From the NCBI RefSeq assembly GCF_037893015.1, contig NC_133658.1:280575221-280639220 (forward strand): DNA of 64,000 nucleotides, given 5' to 3'. This DNA is from Macrotis lagotis. Its lineage: Eukaryota > Chordata > Mammalia > Peramelemorphia > Peramelidae. Below, piece after piece: positions 22,710 through 33,914 of the stretch; within the stretch, counting starts at the first letter, position 1, and the number at the start of each line of letters is the position of its first letter. The translations under genes were made by a program, and so were the position numbers. Below the pieces are notes generated by a model. The model made no database searches, was not told the origin of the DNA, and was given only the letters and a program-made list of their open reading frames with translations.

Positions 22710-23478
22710 AAAAAGCAAGGCATTCTTGCCCTCAAGGAGTTTGTATTATTATAGGAGAAGCTATATATAAAACGTGTATACATATTTGTGTATGTGTATG
22801 TATGAGTGGTACCAGGAGAGAGGTGTATAGGGAAGTCTCAGGGACATTAAGTAAAAATCATAGAACAATTGATTGCTAGATCCTTTCCAAGAATGAATGT
22901 GTTGATTTGACAATTGGAAATATAGATGAAGAGGAGCTTAGAAAGGTATCCTTTCTATGACCTGGAGTGAAGATGACTAGGAAACAATATGTGGCTGGTC
23001 AGAGTCTGGTTAAAAATGGCAAATTCTCAACAATGAAAATCAATGATGGTCTGAGAAAAGGAGCAAGAATATTGGATGAATCATTGTCTCATTGTCCTTC
23101 CTTAACTGTCTTATCTACTCTCATAGAATCACAGAATTTTAGAATTGGAAAGGAACTTCAAGTGCCTTTTAGGTCAGTTTATTCTCAAAAGGAATTCCTT
23201 CTACATTATACCCAACAAGTGTCCATCTAAACTTTGCATGGAGACCTCCAATAAAGAGAAACTCATTACTTCCTTGAGGCATTCACATTCCATTGGTAGA
23301 AAGATTTCCCTTACATCAAGCCAAATTTTGTCTCTTTATGTCTTTCAGTCACTGCTCAGTGTTCTGCCCTGTGGGACTAAGTAGAATAATCTAATCCTTT
23401 TCCCATTTGACAGCCCTGTAGATCCTTGAATGCACCACCTAATTCTTCTCTTTTTCAAGCTAAGCATCCCCCCATTTA

Positions 23479-23640
23479 ATATATCACAGATCTGAAGATT
23501 AAAGAGACCTCAAAGGTCATATACTCTCATTTTGAAGATGAGGAAACTGAAGTCCACCAAGGTTAAGTGACAAAATCACATAGCTAGCAAGTATCAGAGT
23601 CGAGATGTTCTTTCAACTGATTCTCATGTAGTCTGATCTC
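23479..23640 (-). repeat. MIR, antisense, inside L3/CR1
   Basis: AAAGAGACCTCAAAGGTCAT, GATGAGGAAACTGAAGTCCA and TAAGTGACAAAATCACATAGCTAG are antisense MIR. Confidence 0.8.
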
Positions 23641-23690
23641 AGGGTTCTTCCTTTCTTGGCTACCCTCCTCCAGATGTTCTCCATCTCGGC

Positions 23691-23929
23691 CCAGTGACCA
23701 GAATGCTGGATTTGAAGTCAGAAACACTTGATTTTGAATCTTCCCTCATACCCTTACTTGTTCCATAACTCTAGGCAGCTCATTAAATCTCTCATTCTGC
23801 ATCAGTTTCCTCAGCTGTAAAATAGTATGAATAGTGTAAAAAACATAAAATAGCACCCTCTTCCAGGATTGTTGTGAGGATCAAATGAAGCAACATATAT
23901 AAATTCTTGGCAAACCTTAAAATGCTCCC
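23691..23929 (+). repeat. MIR, sense, inside L3/CR1
   Basis: TGACCAGAATGCTGGATTTG, then CATCAGTTTCCTCAGCTGTAAAATAG, then TTGTTGTGAGGATCAAATGA and TTCTTGGCAAACCTTAAAATGC give a nearly full sense MIR. Confidence 0.82.
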
Positions 23930-24294
23930 AGAGCTAAATTCAGCTTTCCAGATGTGGTCTATTTCTTTCTCACCATAGAGTAGCTAAGAAACCAAAGCCA
24001 GAAAGAAACCGGCCACTCAACAAGACTTAATAATAGTGACTGTTTTATGGCAGGCTTGAGTATGGGGGTTGCAGACTGACTGCACAGAGTTTGTTAGTGT
24101 GTTTTTCTGAGTCTAGTTTTCTTTAATCTTGTTTGTATCCAAGATAAAGTTTAGGTCCAGAATTTTCAATTCATCCAGTTTGTCTTCTTATTATCCAAGG
24201 AGGATAGCAGACGGGGACTGAAAAGGGAACAGATAGATAGTGTTATGGAAGTAACAAGCATGATCTTGAATAGACATTGGGATGTGGTAGGTAA

Positions 24295-24376
24295 GGTAAG
24301 TAGGTAGGTCCTTACCTGAGGCATGCTGTGGTCCATGGGGTCACAAGAGTCAGAAAGGCTGGACAATAACAACATA
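24295..24376 (+). repeat. RTE/BovB-type 3' tail fragment, sense
   Basis: TGGTCCATGGGGTCACAAGAGTCAGAAAGGCTGGACAATAACAACA parallels the RTE/BovB terminal phrase CATGGGGTCACRAAGAGTCRGACA...GACTGAACAACAACA. The surrounding 24000-24470 holds nothing else that I recognise. Confidence 0.6.
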
Positions 24377-24476
24377 GTAAACAGTCCCCATGGTCAAGCA
24401 GATTGAGGCTGTCTATCCAAGAGAAGAAAACACTGGAATCTTAAGAAAGATCCAGCTACCGACTTCATAAGAGCCC

Positions 24477-24651
24477 TCTCTGTATCTCTCTGTCTCTGTC
24501 CCCATCTCTGTCTCTATATATCTCTCCTTTCCTCTTGTACTCCCATTCTCTCTCTCTCTTTCCCTCTTCTGTCTCTCTGTCTCTGTCACTCTCTTTTTAT
24601 GTGTGTGTGTGTCTATATATAGACATATATATATATATGTCTATATATATA

Positions 24652-24700
<49 letters not shown>
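24477..24700. repeat. Compound (CT)n, (GT)n, (AT)n microsatellite
   Basis: A pyrimidine-rich TCTCTG tract of about 120 bp passes into GT and then TA runs. A likely source of length variation. From 24700 to 25360 no feature was recognised. Confidence 0.92.
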
Positions 24701-24701
<1 letters not shown>

Positions 24702-25365
24702 CAGCACATAGATTTGCTATTCAGGACCACTATTAAGGCTTCAAGAATGTCATTCACAATCACTCCTATAAATAGTTTATTGATAATCTGCCCCATTTTG
24801 GTAGGATATTGATTCATCAGCAATAATAATTTCTAGCACTAATTTGATTTTATAACTTAGTAATTCTACTAAAATAGAAGTGTTTGATCCAATAAATGGA
24901 ACAAAGATCAAAATAAAATCACGAGCAAATAGAAAGGAGTAAATATAGTTCCAATGAGTTACTCGAGATACACTAAGTTCCACTTCTTATATGTAGTTCA
25001 AGACATAAACTGACTACATGTTTGAGATTAATTGTCCCCTTCCCTATATCAGCATCAAGTGAGTCCAACTAGGTAGCAGCTACCTTCATAGTATTTGCTT
25101 TCCGGAGCTGATCTATCTCTCTGGATCTATGGAGCATATAGATCTCTCCTAAACTTCCAACACAATAATAATTACAAAAAATAGATCTCCAAGCAAGAGA
25201 AAGAAAAACATAGATAATATTATAGATTTTTAAGGTAAGGCTTCCTCAGACCAGTTTCGGAGCTTTTAAGTTAACATTATAATTCAAATGGTATAGTTAC
25301 ATCAGGAACTTCCCTAATAGACTTTTTGCCTTTCAAAAGTAGTATCTGTAGTAGTATCTGATTAA

Positions 25366-25625
25366 TAATTAATAATAATAATAACAATAACTAATATTTA
25401 CATAGTAGTTATTGTTGCCAGGAACTGTACCAAGCATTCTTAAGTATTATCTCACTTGATCCTCAGAACAACCCTGGAAGATAGCTGCTATTATTATTCC
25501 CACTTTATAAATGAGGAAACTGAGGAAATGGAAATTAAGTGAATTTTCCAGAGTTACACAGCTAATGAATATTTGAGACCAGATTTGAACTCAGGTCTTC
25601 CTGTCTCCAAGTCCCAATTCATTTT
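25366..25625 (-). repeat. THER1, antisense, nearly complete
   Basis: AATAATAATAATAACAATAAC, ATCTCACTTGATCCTCAGAACAACCCTGG, AATGAGGAAACTGAGG, TTACACAGCTAATGAA and TTTGAACTCAGGTCTTCC are all in order. Confidence 0.88.
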
Positions 25626-25876
25626 TGTTTCTTCTTGGTATAAAAAAGGAAAATCAGTTCCACCCTTCTCATCCTTGTCAAGTCAATAACCATTTGTTAT
25701 GTATCTATGATGTGCTAGGCCCTATACTGACTGATCTGGGGTGAGAATAGTTTAGTTTAATTGAGATAGCCATGAAGGTATCAACCAGTTAAATAGTTTG
25801 AATTTTTCTGAGATATGGCAATATTCCATTCTTTAGCCTAGGCTTCCTAGTCAGCCTTCCACAAATTGGTTTTCTT

Positions 25877-26625
25877 TCTTTCTTTATTTTGTTGTATTTT
25901 ATTTTTTTCCAAATGCGTGGGAATAGTTATCAACATTCATTTTTTTTTTTAGATTTTGCAAGGCAAATGGGGTTAAGTGGCTTGCCCAAGGCCACACAGC
26001 TAGGTAATTATTAAGTGTCTGAGACTGGATTTGAACCCAGGTACTCCTGACTCCAAGGCCAGTGCTTTATCCACTACGCCACCTAGCCACCCCAACATTC
26101 ATTTTTGTAAGATTTTGAGTTTCATATTTTTCTCCCTCCCTCATGTCCCTCCCCCCTCCCCAAGACAGCAAGGAATCTGATATAGGTTATTCATATATAA
26201 TTATGTTAAATATATTTTCATATTAGTCAACTTGTGAAAAAAGAATCAGAACAAAAGGGAAAAACCATGAGAAAGAAAAAAAGTTGGGTGAAAATAGTAT
26301 GCTTTGGTCTGCATTCATACTCCATAATTCTTTCTCTGGAAATGGATGGCATTTTCCATCACAAGGTCTTTGGAATTGTTTTTGATTACTATATTATTGA
26401 AAAGAGCTAAGTTTCTCATAGCTTAACATCAAACAATGTTGTTATTCCTGGGTGCAATGTTCTCTTGGTTCTGCTCATTTTACTCAGCATCAGTTCATAT
26501 AAGTCTTTCCAGGATTTTCCAAAACTCTCCTGCTAATAATTTTTTACAGAACAATAGTTCTCTATATATTCATAACCACTTTTTCAGTCATTCCCCAGTT
26601 GATGAGCATCCTTCTCAGATTCCAT
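25877..26625 (-). mobile_element. Marsupial L1 3'-region fragment, antisense, with target duplication
   Basis: Contains the marsupial L1 antisense phrases TTCTCTTGGTTCTGCTCATTTTACTCAGCATCAGTTCATATAAGTC, ATTCCCCAGTTGATGAGCAT and TTTTTTTCCAAATGCG. It is flanked by 14 bp, AAATTKGTTTTCTT, at 25863-25876 and 26626-26639 (one difference), the hallmark of target-primed retrotransposition. A second piece of the same family lies at 59669-60334. Confidence 0.85.
25945..26092 (-). mobile_element. WSINE1-like SINE inside the L1
   Basis: Reverse copy with GATTTTGCAAGGCAAATGGG and the head complement TACGCCACCTAGCCACCCC. Identical 14-bp flanks CAACATTCATTTTT lie at 25931-25944 and 26093-26106. Confidence 0.94.
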
Positions 26626-27339
26626 AAATTTGTTTTCTTAATCTTGGATGAGATCTTTCTCCAAGTGCTACATCAACTGTCTCTCCTCTGAAGTAGCACA
26701 AATATATAGTCCCAAATACAGCACTCCCAACGGATTTGGAAGAGGTTGAGGAAAGTGAGCAAAGTAAAAAAAATCAGAACTGCTATCCAAATGTCCTATT
26801 AGTCATCTGTTACAATTTAAAACACACACACACACATACATCACACATACACACAACATACTAAAGTGGAAGCTCCCTTTTGCACAGGATTTCACATGGA
26901 AGGATTTCCCTCCTGCCTGCCAATGAAATGGTGTAGTCCCTAAGTCTTTGGAAAGTCACTCTAATCTCTCCATCAGAGATGGACTTGGTGACACCTCCTG
27001 ACCTACTAACCTATACCTATAACCCAGACCTCTGCAGTGACTCTCCATCCTGTGTCTTTTCAAGAGCATCTCCCTTGCTTAAAGGTATTTTTATATGAGT
27101 CAGGAGATAAAGTCCTATTGTGTTATCTCTCCCCAGAATAGGGGAGGATTTCAAAAGATGTATTAACAGATTCTGATTCTCATTTTGATGTAAATGAATG
27201 GAATAAGGAGTTGTTTACTATGTGATAGGCATTATGCTAAGCACAGGGATTCACACTAGGATATACATATACACAAAAAAAACAAGATAGATCTTGCCCT
27301 CAAGGAGCTTATATTATCATAGGGGGAGGGAATATACAT

Positions 27340-27354
27340 ACACATGTATATATG

Positions 27355-27388
<34 letters not shown>

Positions 27389-27412
27389 AATATATATATA
27401 TATATGAATATA
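27340..27412. repeat. (TA)n/(CA)n microsatellite in copy B
   Basis: TA runs interrupted by CACACACA, at the position matching the TA run of copy A. Confidence 0.9.
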
Positions 27413-27604
27413 TATGAATAGTAGTTAAAGAGAGGTGTTATATTATACAGGGAAGTCACAGGGAGGGTAAGTAAAATCATAGAACAGAGGACCAGTAGAT
27501 CCTTTCCAAGAATGAAGATGTTGATTTGACTATTGAAGATTTAGATGAAGAGGGGCTAGAAAGGTATGCTTGCCATGGAATGAAGTGAAGATGGATAAGC
27601 ATGG

Positions 27605-27925
27605 TGGGTCTGGGTCTGAGTGAGCTTTTTTTGGCTTCTGCATTCATTAACATCATTGACTCATATGGAGCTTGTGGTTCACCAAAAACATTAAGAAATA
27701 AAATTCATCCAAACTATTCTAACCACACCTCCCCCATCTTATCTTTGTACAGTCAGTTTGGGGAACTCAAGTGTAAGGTGTTGCATTTGTCTGTAGGACA
27801 TTTCATCTTATTAAACTGGTCTCATCATTTCACTCTTTTGAGTTTTGTGGATTTTGACTGGGTTGTCTATTGTGTTGGCTGTCCTTCCCAGCTATTTAGG
27901 ATCTGCTCCTCTGCTTGTCCTTTTA
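27605..27925 (-). repeat. L3/CR1 LINE fragment, antisense
   Basis: TGGAGCTTGTGGTTCACC, TTTGTACAGTCAGTTTGGGGAA, TCAAGTGTAAGGTGTTGCATTTGTC, ATTTCATCTTATTAAACTGG and GTCCTTCCCAGCTATTTAGGATCTGC follow antisense L3/CR1 in order. The 124-codon plus-strand frame over it is therefore chance. Confidence 0.75.
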
Positions 27926-29220
27926 GCTCCAGAGACATCTTCCTTAGTTGTCACAGGATTACTAGGCTAGCATAGGATCCAAATCTTCCTATGCATGCCT
28001 CACAGGGGTGTGTTCTCCCCCTTCCTTCACACACTCTTTGCTCAGCAGAGCTGAGGGAAGTCACGCAGCACCTTCTATAACTGTTACTTCAGTCTCAACA
28101 TAGCACAGAGTGCCTCCCCTGCTCCCTGCAGTCCTTCTAACTTCTGGCCCCTATCCCATAATAGTTGTTTATGGTTTTGTCATTGCTCATGAGCTTTTAT
28201 TTCACTCCATAATAGTTAAGTAGCAGCTGTTGTTCAGAGAGATCTGAGAATTGAGTCTCTGCATTGTCTTCATCCATCATCCCTCGAAAAGTATGTGTAT
28301 GTTGGCCTACATCAGACCCTGTAGTTACCTTTTTGTTCTCCTTGGGGTGTACAAACTTCAAGTCCCAGGATCCAATGGTAGAATGATTTCTCTTCGAACT
28401 TGCAGAAAATCTAGGACTATAATTGTTTCTTCCACAATGTAGACCATTCTCCCCAAAAGGAAGCAGTGACACCAGTATATAATCTCTAATTCAAACCACA
28501 AAAATCCCAATACTGACCCACTCATTCATCACTTGTAATCCCTGACTTTGAGTCAGAATAACCTAAGTTAAAGTAGCTAAACTAGATATGAGAAAAATGA
28601 CTTATCTGACTTTTTCACAGATCTCTCCTTTCAGTTGTGATATGTGAGCAAATCAAGTTTTCCATCCCAGATTCTTAGCTGTTAAAGCCCTATTTAAAGC
28701 TAATATAAGACCAATATTATTGAATTGGACGAGACAACTAGCTCTCATCATGAAAGGAATGAGAGAATTTTACAAGATCCTAGAAAATGACCAATAGTTT
28801 CATGTGATCTGCAGTCATTTAGGTAAGTTGCATTCATGACACATATCATATTGGGTCTTATGATCAGAGTTGGATATTGTCACTTTCTTGGAAATATTTG
28901 TTTTTCTTCAAATATGTAAGTGAGATATCCATGGAATGCAACTTCTCCACTCAAGATTTTCCTATCACTCAGTTGTCTATGTATTAACACTGTCTGGTTT
29001 CAGATTGTACTCTCCTAGAATGGGAACCATCCATACCAGATAGTAGAACCTAGTATAGAACCATCTTCTGAAATGACATTACCATTCCATTCCATCAAGA
29101 CCTCATTGTAAAAATGTCTCCCATTCTAAAATCTTCTATGAATCTTCATTGGAAAAGAAATTGATAATATCCAGTAGCTATCTATAAATTTTCATTGATG
29201 CAAGTAATAATGCTGTGGCT
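27926..29220. other. No confident feature
   Basis: About 1.3 kb of unassigned sequence. Frames at 28197-28472 and 28251-28442 overlap on opposite strands with no splice context. Confidence 0.4.
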
Positions 29221-29221
29221 C

Positions 29222-29476
29222 AAATACCCCATTAAGTTATGTTTGTTGTTGTTAAGGGTTTCATTTTTCTTCATGTCCAACTCTTCATGACCCCATTTGG
29301 GGTTTTCTTGGCAGAGATGTTAATTTTCCCCTTTCCTTCTCCAGTTCATTTTACAGATGAAAAAACTGAGGCAAACAGAGTTCAATAACTTGTTCAAGGT
29401 CACACAACTCATATCTGAAGCCATATTTGAATTGGAAGATGAATCTTTCCACTGCATCATATAGCTGCCCCATGCA
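29222..29476 (-). mobile_element. MAR1-like (RTE-tailed) SINE, antisense
   Basis: TTTTTCTTCATGTCCAACTC, TTCATGACCCCATTTGGGGTTTTCTTGGCAGAG, CCTTCTCCAGTTCATTTTACAGATG, AACTGAGGCAAACAGAGTT and a head complement ending TATAGCTGCCCC. The complete family order is visible, in reverse. Confidence 0.88.
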
Positions 29477-30870
29477 TGGTAACACTTATCAAACCATCCT
29501 TTCATCTAGAAACAGGGTTATGCTATCCCTGACCTCAATAAATAGAAATATTTCACATATACAACACATCCACAAATTCATCATATCTATGAAACCCTAT
29601 ATGACTATTAATTTAAGATATGAAACATTATCCTGTGCTGGACAAATAGAAGAAGGTAAATCAACTGAAACTTTATAATCTCCCAAGCAATACCCAAATT
29701 ATTAAATTGAAAGGATCAATGAATTCATAATTTCTATGCTTAGTTCTTTATCCCCCCTCATTTTTTTTGCTCTGCCTACTAGGATTTCATGAGATTTTTT
29801 TTCCCTCCTACTCACTAAAAGTAGCAATATTACCTTAGTTTACCCACACACATACAAACACATGCACACACTGAGTCTGAAGCATAAAATAATCACTAAC
29901 TCCTCAAGTTTGCTCCCACTTTTCCACTGCCAATGACAAGTATAACACCTCTCCCAATTACAGGCAGCTGAACAGGTGTGACTCCCCTCCTTCCAAGTGA
30001 GAAATGTGGAGTACTCCTCCAAAGTCTGATTGAGGTAGCTCATTTTTCTGAATCCTCATCAGTCGCCCAACACTCAAGATTTATAGGTCTTTTTAATCCA
30101 CGACTTAGCTTTCTTTTAATTTTCCTAAGCATCCTGAAATTTCCATTGTAATTTTCCTCCTAAAGAACAGAAAACAGGTGTCCAAGATTTCTTTCACATG
30201 CCCCTGTTAGATACTGCTGGAGTGGAATCTTATACAGTAGTGTCAATCTCAGACACAACCATTTCATCCACCTCAAGACACCTCTCCCCCAAGTTTAAGC
30301 TCTTTTTTCAATTCCTCTGATCTTTCAATGTATTGTCATCCCCTAATTTGGCCCCACCAATTAGCTATGTGAGCACATCTTGCTGCTGCTCATTCATGTC
30401 CTCTTGCATTTGCTTGTTCTCCCAGACATCTAAGATTACTAACTTTCTAATAGGATCTGGAAGAAATTTCATTCAGTCTCCCCTGTTGTGTTCTTCATAG
30501 AAATACAGACTTCTGCTGTCTGTTTCCTAAGATCCTTACATCTGGATCACAGGGCATTATGGAATCCTTGCCTTCCTCCCACTCCCTTAAACCCTGGAAG
30601 ATGCTCTTTTAAAATATTCAGTCCTGATGAATTGAGGGCTGGACTTAGCATCAAGAAGATCTGTTTTCAAATCCTTAAATATTAACCAGATGACAATCCT
30701 AAGGGGGGGAAAAATATTTCTTCTCTTTTAGACCCAAGTTCCCAAATTCCCAATGGAGATAATAGTTATTTTGAGCAATGTAAACACTCTGCAAACCCTT
30801 TTGGACTCTAGAAATGTTTCTCATCATCACCATCATGGTGTATTTATGTAGGAGCTCAAGTCATTCAGTT
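29477..30870. other. No confident feature
   Basis: Unassigned sequence with several short pyrimidine-rich tracts. No recognised repeat, exon or RNA gene. Confidence 0.4.
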
Positions 30871-30879
30871 TTGGAAGAG

Positions 30880-31145
30880 TGTAGCATATACAGAATGAAG
30901 CATGGGCAAAATGCTTGTTGACCAACTATGAGATAAAACTAAAAGTACAAAATATCACCAAATGATGAATGCCAGGGAAAGGACTTTTAACTTTAATTGA
31001 TAGGCAAAAGGGAATCAAGCACTGGAAGCTCATAAGCAGTATGACAAGATCAGAGCTATGTAGAGACCAGCCCTAAGCCCAGGGCAAAGCAGACTGGATG
31101 TACTCTGAAGGATGGATTGTTGAGGAGATGAGAGGTTAAAAGACC
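30880..31145 (-). repeat. L2 fragment, antisense
   Basis: Matches the purine-rich antisense L2 interior in style: AAGCACTGGAAGCTCATAAGCAGTATGACAAGATCAGAGC, where the family reads AAGCCACTGGAGG...GAGCAGAGGAGTGACATGATCTG. Diverged. Confidence 0.55.
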
Positions 31146-31149
31146 TATG

Positions 31150-31715
31150 TGAATCAGAGGATCATAGATTATAATGCTGAAAATGGATTTCCTCATCCAA
31201 CTCCCTCATTTCACAACTGAGAAAAATGAAGCCTCACAAGTCTGTCCAAGGTCACCTTTGTATTTTCAGAGTCAGGGCAAAGCAATAGTTTAAGCAGACA
31301 CAACAAGAGCCAAAGTGATATTGGCCAAGTGGCAGTGTACTAATATCTGCCTCCTGTGAAGAGAAAAGCTACAATTTGTGGCTAAGATTACTTTCCCAAA
31401 AGTATTTGTCTTCATTTACTTCTATAGACAGGAAGTTCCTAAGTGCAGAGAAACCTTTGAGACTGACCATAGGGTCATAAGGGATGATAGGATTTTGACC
31501 AGAAAGGAACCTTAGGGATCATCTAATCATAAGCTCATAGATTTAGAGCTGAAAGAAACCTTAGAGGTCATCTAGTATAACCCCTTCATTTTATAGATTA
31601 GGAAACTGAGGCCCAGGGAGTTTAAGTGCCTTGTTTGAGGTTACCCAAACAGAATCAGAATTTAAACCTATGACCTCTAACCCCAATGCTCTTTCCCCCA
31701 TATTCACTATATGGT
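31150..31715 (-). repeat. Two MIR pieces, antisense
   Basis: 31160-31260 (CTCCCTCATTTCACAACTGAG) and 31505-31712 (GATTAGGAAACTGAGGCCCAGG, TTTAAACCTATGACCTCTAACCCCAATGCTCTTTCC) are antisense MIR. Between them nothing was recognised; likewise 31715-32395. Confidence 0.75.
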
Positions 31716-32394
31716 AAAAGACTGTACTCCTACTGGGAGCACAATGCTGGTGTGTGAAATATCAAATCCCTTCACATTTTTCTCAGACACAGCATTTTAG
31801 CATAGGAAAAGAACTGTCACAATGCATCCTGGTCCCCTGGGATTGGGGGATAAGAGGAAGGGAGAGAATTATATTTAAAACCCTAACCCAGGGCCCTGGA
31901 TTTTCTGAAACTGCTGATACGACATTGCCTAGAAGCAAATTTCTCCTCTCATATAACCTGATACACCACTGGCCTGAATGCATGGTGAGTGGTAAAAGGG
32001 TCAGTACAGCAGCTGGGCATTATCCCTACCTCACCACCACCCTCCCAATTTTTGTTTCTCATCATATTCCTCCCACACAGTTTCTTTATCTTTAGGCCAA
32101 GCTGCATAGTTTCTATTAATGTTTTGTAGCCTAAGGAAATGTTTCTGACCCAAAGAAAGCAGAAGAAAAGGTAGATTCCAAAATATCCAATTTGAGGATT
32201 TTCAATGGCTTTTTGGTTCTGAACCACTGATAAGAATGCAGTTGATGGCTGGAAAAATATTGGGGGGGGGGGAGTGGAATCTCAAATAAATGATTGGAAC
32301 TGTGAAATAGCAGTTACCTTTATTCCTAAGTAAACCAATAGATTTTCAAACTTTATCAATTGCCAGCATGGGAAATTGATTCATCTTACTTAGT

Positions 32395-32500
32395 AGGTTT
32401 GTCAAGAATCAGGATTTTAGAGTTGGAAGGAAACAGACAAAAATCTATTCTATTCCCCTCATTTTACAAATGTGAAGTATTTGAACTCAAATGTGCTGAT
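32395..32500 (-). repeat. MIR fragment, antisense
   Basis: GGATTTTAGAGTTGGAAGGAAAC, CCCCTCATTTTACAAATGTG. Confidence 0.65.
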
Positions 32501-32796
32501 TTCCCCAGCCATGCTTTTGGACTCAATTTGGACTCCAATTGTCTCAAAAGAAATGCCACAAGGTTCTTGACACAAGTTAATCCTGGTTCACTCTGATTTT
32601 AACATCTGAAGTGCTGGTGAAAATCAGCCTGACAATTAGAGTAGGACCTAGAAGTCCCCAGTGGGCTGGATAAAGAGTACTGATTTCATTTCCACTCAAA
32701 ATTGTGAGCCCATTCATGCGACTGAACAGAGCTGACCTGCGTTTACTTTGCCATTCATTTACGAATTTGTATGTAAATCTTTCTTTGTCCTTTTTT

Positions 32797-32956
32797 TTAG
32801 GTTGTTTTTTTTTTTTTTGCAAGGCAAACAGGGTTAAGTGGCTTGCCCAAGGCCACACAGCTAGGTAATTATTAAGTGTCTGAGATCGGGTTTAAACCCA
32901 GGTACTCCTAACTCCAAGGGCCGGTGGTTTATCCACTGCGTCACCTAGCCACCCCC
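32797..32956 (-). mobile_element. WSINE1-like SINE with target duplication
   Basis: Reverse copy with a long T tract, CAAACAGGGTTAAGTGGCTTG and GCGTCACCTAGCCACCCC. Identical 15-bp flanks TCTTTGTCCTTTTTT lie at 32782-32796 and 32957-32971. Confidence 0.94.
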
Positions 32957-32984
32957 TCTTTGTCCTTTTTTAATCAAGTCAATG

Positions 32985-33110
32985 TTTCTTCAGTCACCAA
33001 ATATGTGCAGAGTCTGGACTAAATGCTAGGTGTAGACAAAGATTAATAACATCCTATGCCTGTTCTCAAGGAGCTCTCAGTCTATTGTAATACATATCCT
33101 GATTGTTGGG
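32985..33110 (-). repeat. L2 end, antisense
   Basis: TCAATGTTTCTTCAGTCACC, ACTAAATGCTAGGTGTAGAC and CTGTTCTCAAGGAGCTCTCAGTCTATTG correspond to the antisense L2 terminus. Confidence 0.7.
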
Positions 33111-33269
33111 GGTTAGTCATGTGACTTCTGTCAATCCTTTCAAGGTCCCTTCCAGCTCTAAATCTATGATACTATGTATCAACTCAAAGCTGCCAAGCAA
33201 ACATTATTTTATTATTGTTCATCCAGACCTGTGATTTTACTAGAGTCCAAACTTTCATTCAGGAATACG

Positions 33270-33880
33270 AATCAGAAACTCTTTTATTGATTATTAATTG
33301 TCCTAGAGGCATCTGACACTCTCAGAGGTTAAGTGGCTTATTCATGGTTATACAGTCTGCAGAGTATAAAGGTAGGCCTTGTACCCAGGTCTTCCTGTCT
33401 CCAAGGACAATTTACTAGCCACTATCACACACTACTTCTCATGATGCAAGGCATAAGGGGGAAAAACTTATGAAAGAGAAACCATAAAAAAAATACTATG
33501 GAAGCTTAAAACAGAGAGGGGTGATTTCTATCCAAGGAAGAAGGGAGGAGAGATCAGAGGCAGCTACTTAGAGGTTTTTTTTTTAACTTTACGTGTACTG
33601 ACCATAAAATCTTCACATGATTTCCATCTGCCAGCAGGAGAGGGTGCTCACTTAGCCAAATAAAATAATTCTATTTCAGAGTCTATATCTTCCAATCTTA
33701 TCATATCCTTTTAAGTAGGAAGACTACAAGATCTACCTTTAATAGACCAATGCCTAACTCTGAGGCATCAACAGCATTGACCCATCCAGGGTCATCTAAT
33801 CAGTAAAGCAGGATCAAAACTTGAACCCAGGTCTTGCTGGCTCTGAAGTCATCCCACTATTCATTATACCATGCTTCTTT
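33270..33880 (-). repeat. Two MIR pieces, antisense
   Basis: 33320-33440 (AGAGGTTAAGTGGCTTATTC, TACCCAGGTCTTCCTGTCTCC) and 33700-33880 (TTGAACCCAGGTCTTGCTGGC, CATTATACCATGCTTC). The 33440-33690 stretch shows nothing that I recognise. Confidence 0.7.
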
Positions 33881-33914
33881 TCCATTTATAATTAGTATAA
33901 TTATTATATGTACT

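Larger units (their letters stand above)
21762..22990 (+). repeat. Local direct duplication, copy A
   Basis: Aligns along its length with 25738-27595. Shared phrases in the same order include GAGAATAGTTTRG, CTTGGATGAGA, TATTAGTCATCTG, TGCACAGGATTTCACATG, CAGTGACTCTCCATCCTGTG, AGATTCTGATTCTCATTTTG and AGATCCTTTCCAAGAATGA. Microsatellites sit at matching places. Divergence by eye is roughly one base in six to eight. The family identity is unknown; the right part (22545-22760) reads as antisense L2. Copy A lacks the L1 present in copy B. Confidence 0.82.
23112..23990 (-). repeat. L3/CR1 LINE, antisense, with two MIR insertions
   Basis: ATAGAATCACAGAATTTTAG, TTACATCAAGCCAAATTTTGTC, TTTCAGTCACTGCTC, GACAGCCCTGTAGATCCTTG and TTCTCTTTTTCAAGCTAAGC follow antisense L3/CR1 to about 23478. 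The text resumes at 23640-23690 (CTACCCTCCTCCAGATGTTC) and again near 23930 (TCAGCTTTCCAGATGTGGTC) after two MIR elements. Confidence 0.75.
25738..27595 (+). repeat. Local direct duplication, copy B
   Basis: Second copy of the 21762-22990 segment. It is longer because a 749-bp L1 piece, itself with a SINE inside, lies at 25877-26625. Removing it restores collinearity with copy A (CTTCCACAAATTTGTTTTCTTAATCTTGG against CTCCCACACTTTGTTTTTTCTTAGTCTTGG). The distal part is antisense L2-like. Confidence 0.82.

Noticed and set aside
27601..27975. 124-codon plus-strand open frame
   Set aside because: Lies over antisense L3/CR1 LINE sequence; no splice sites, and the composition reflects the repeat.
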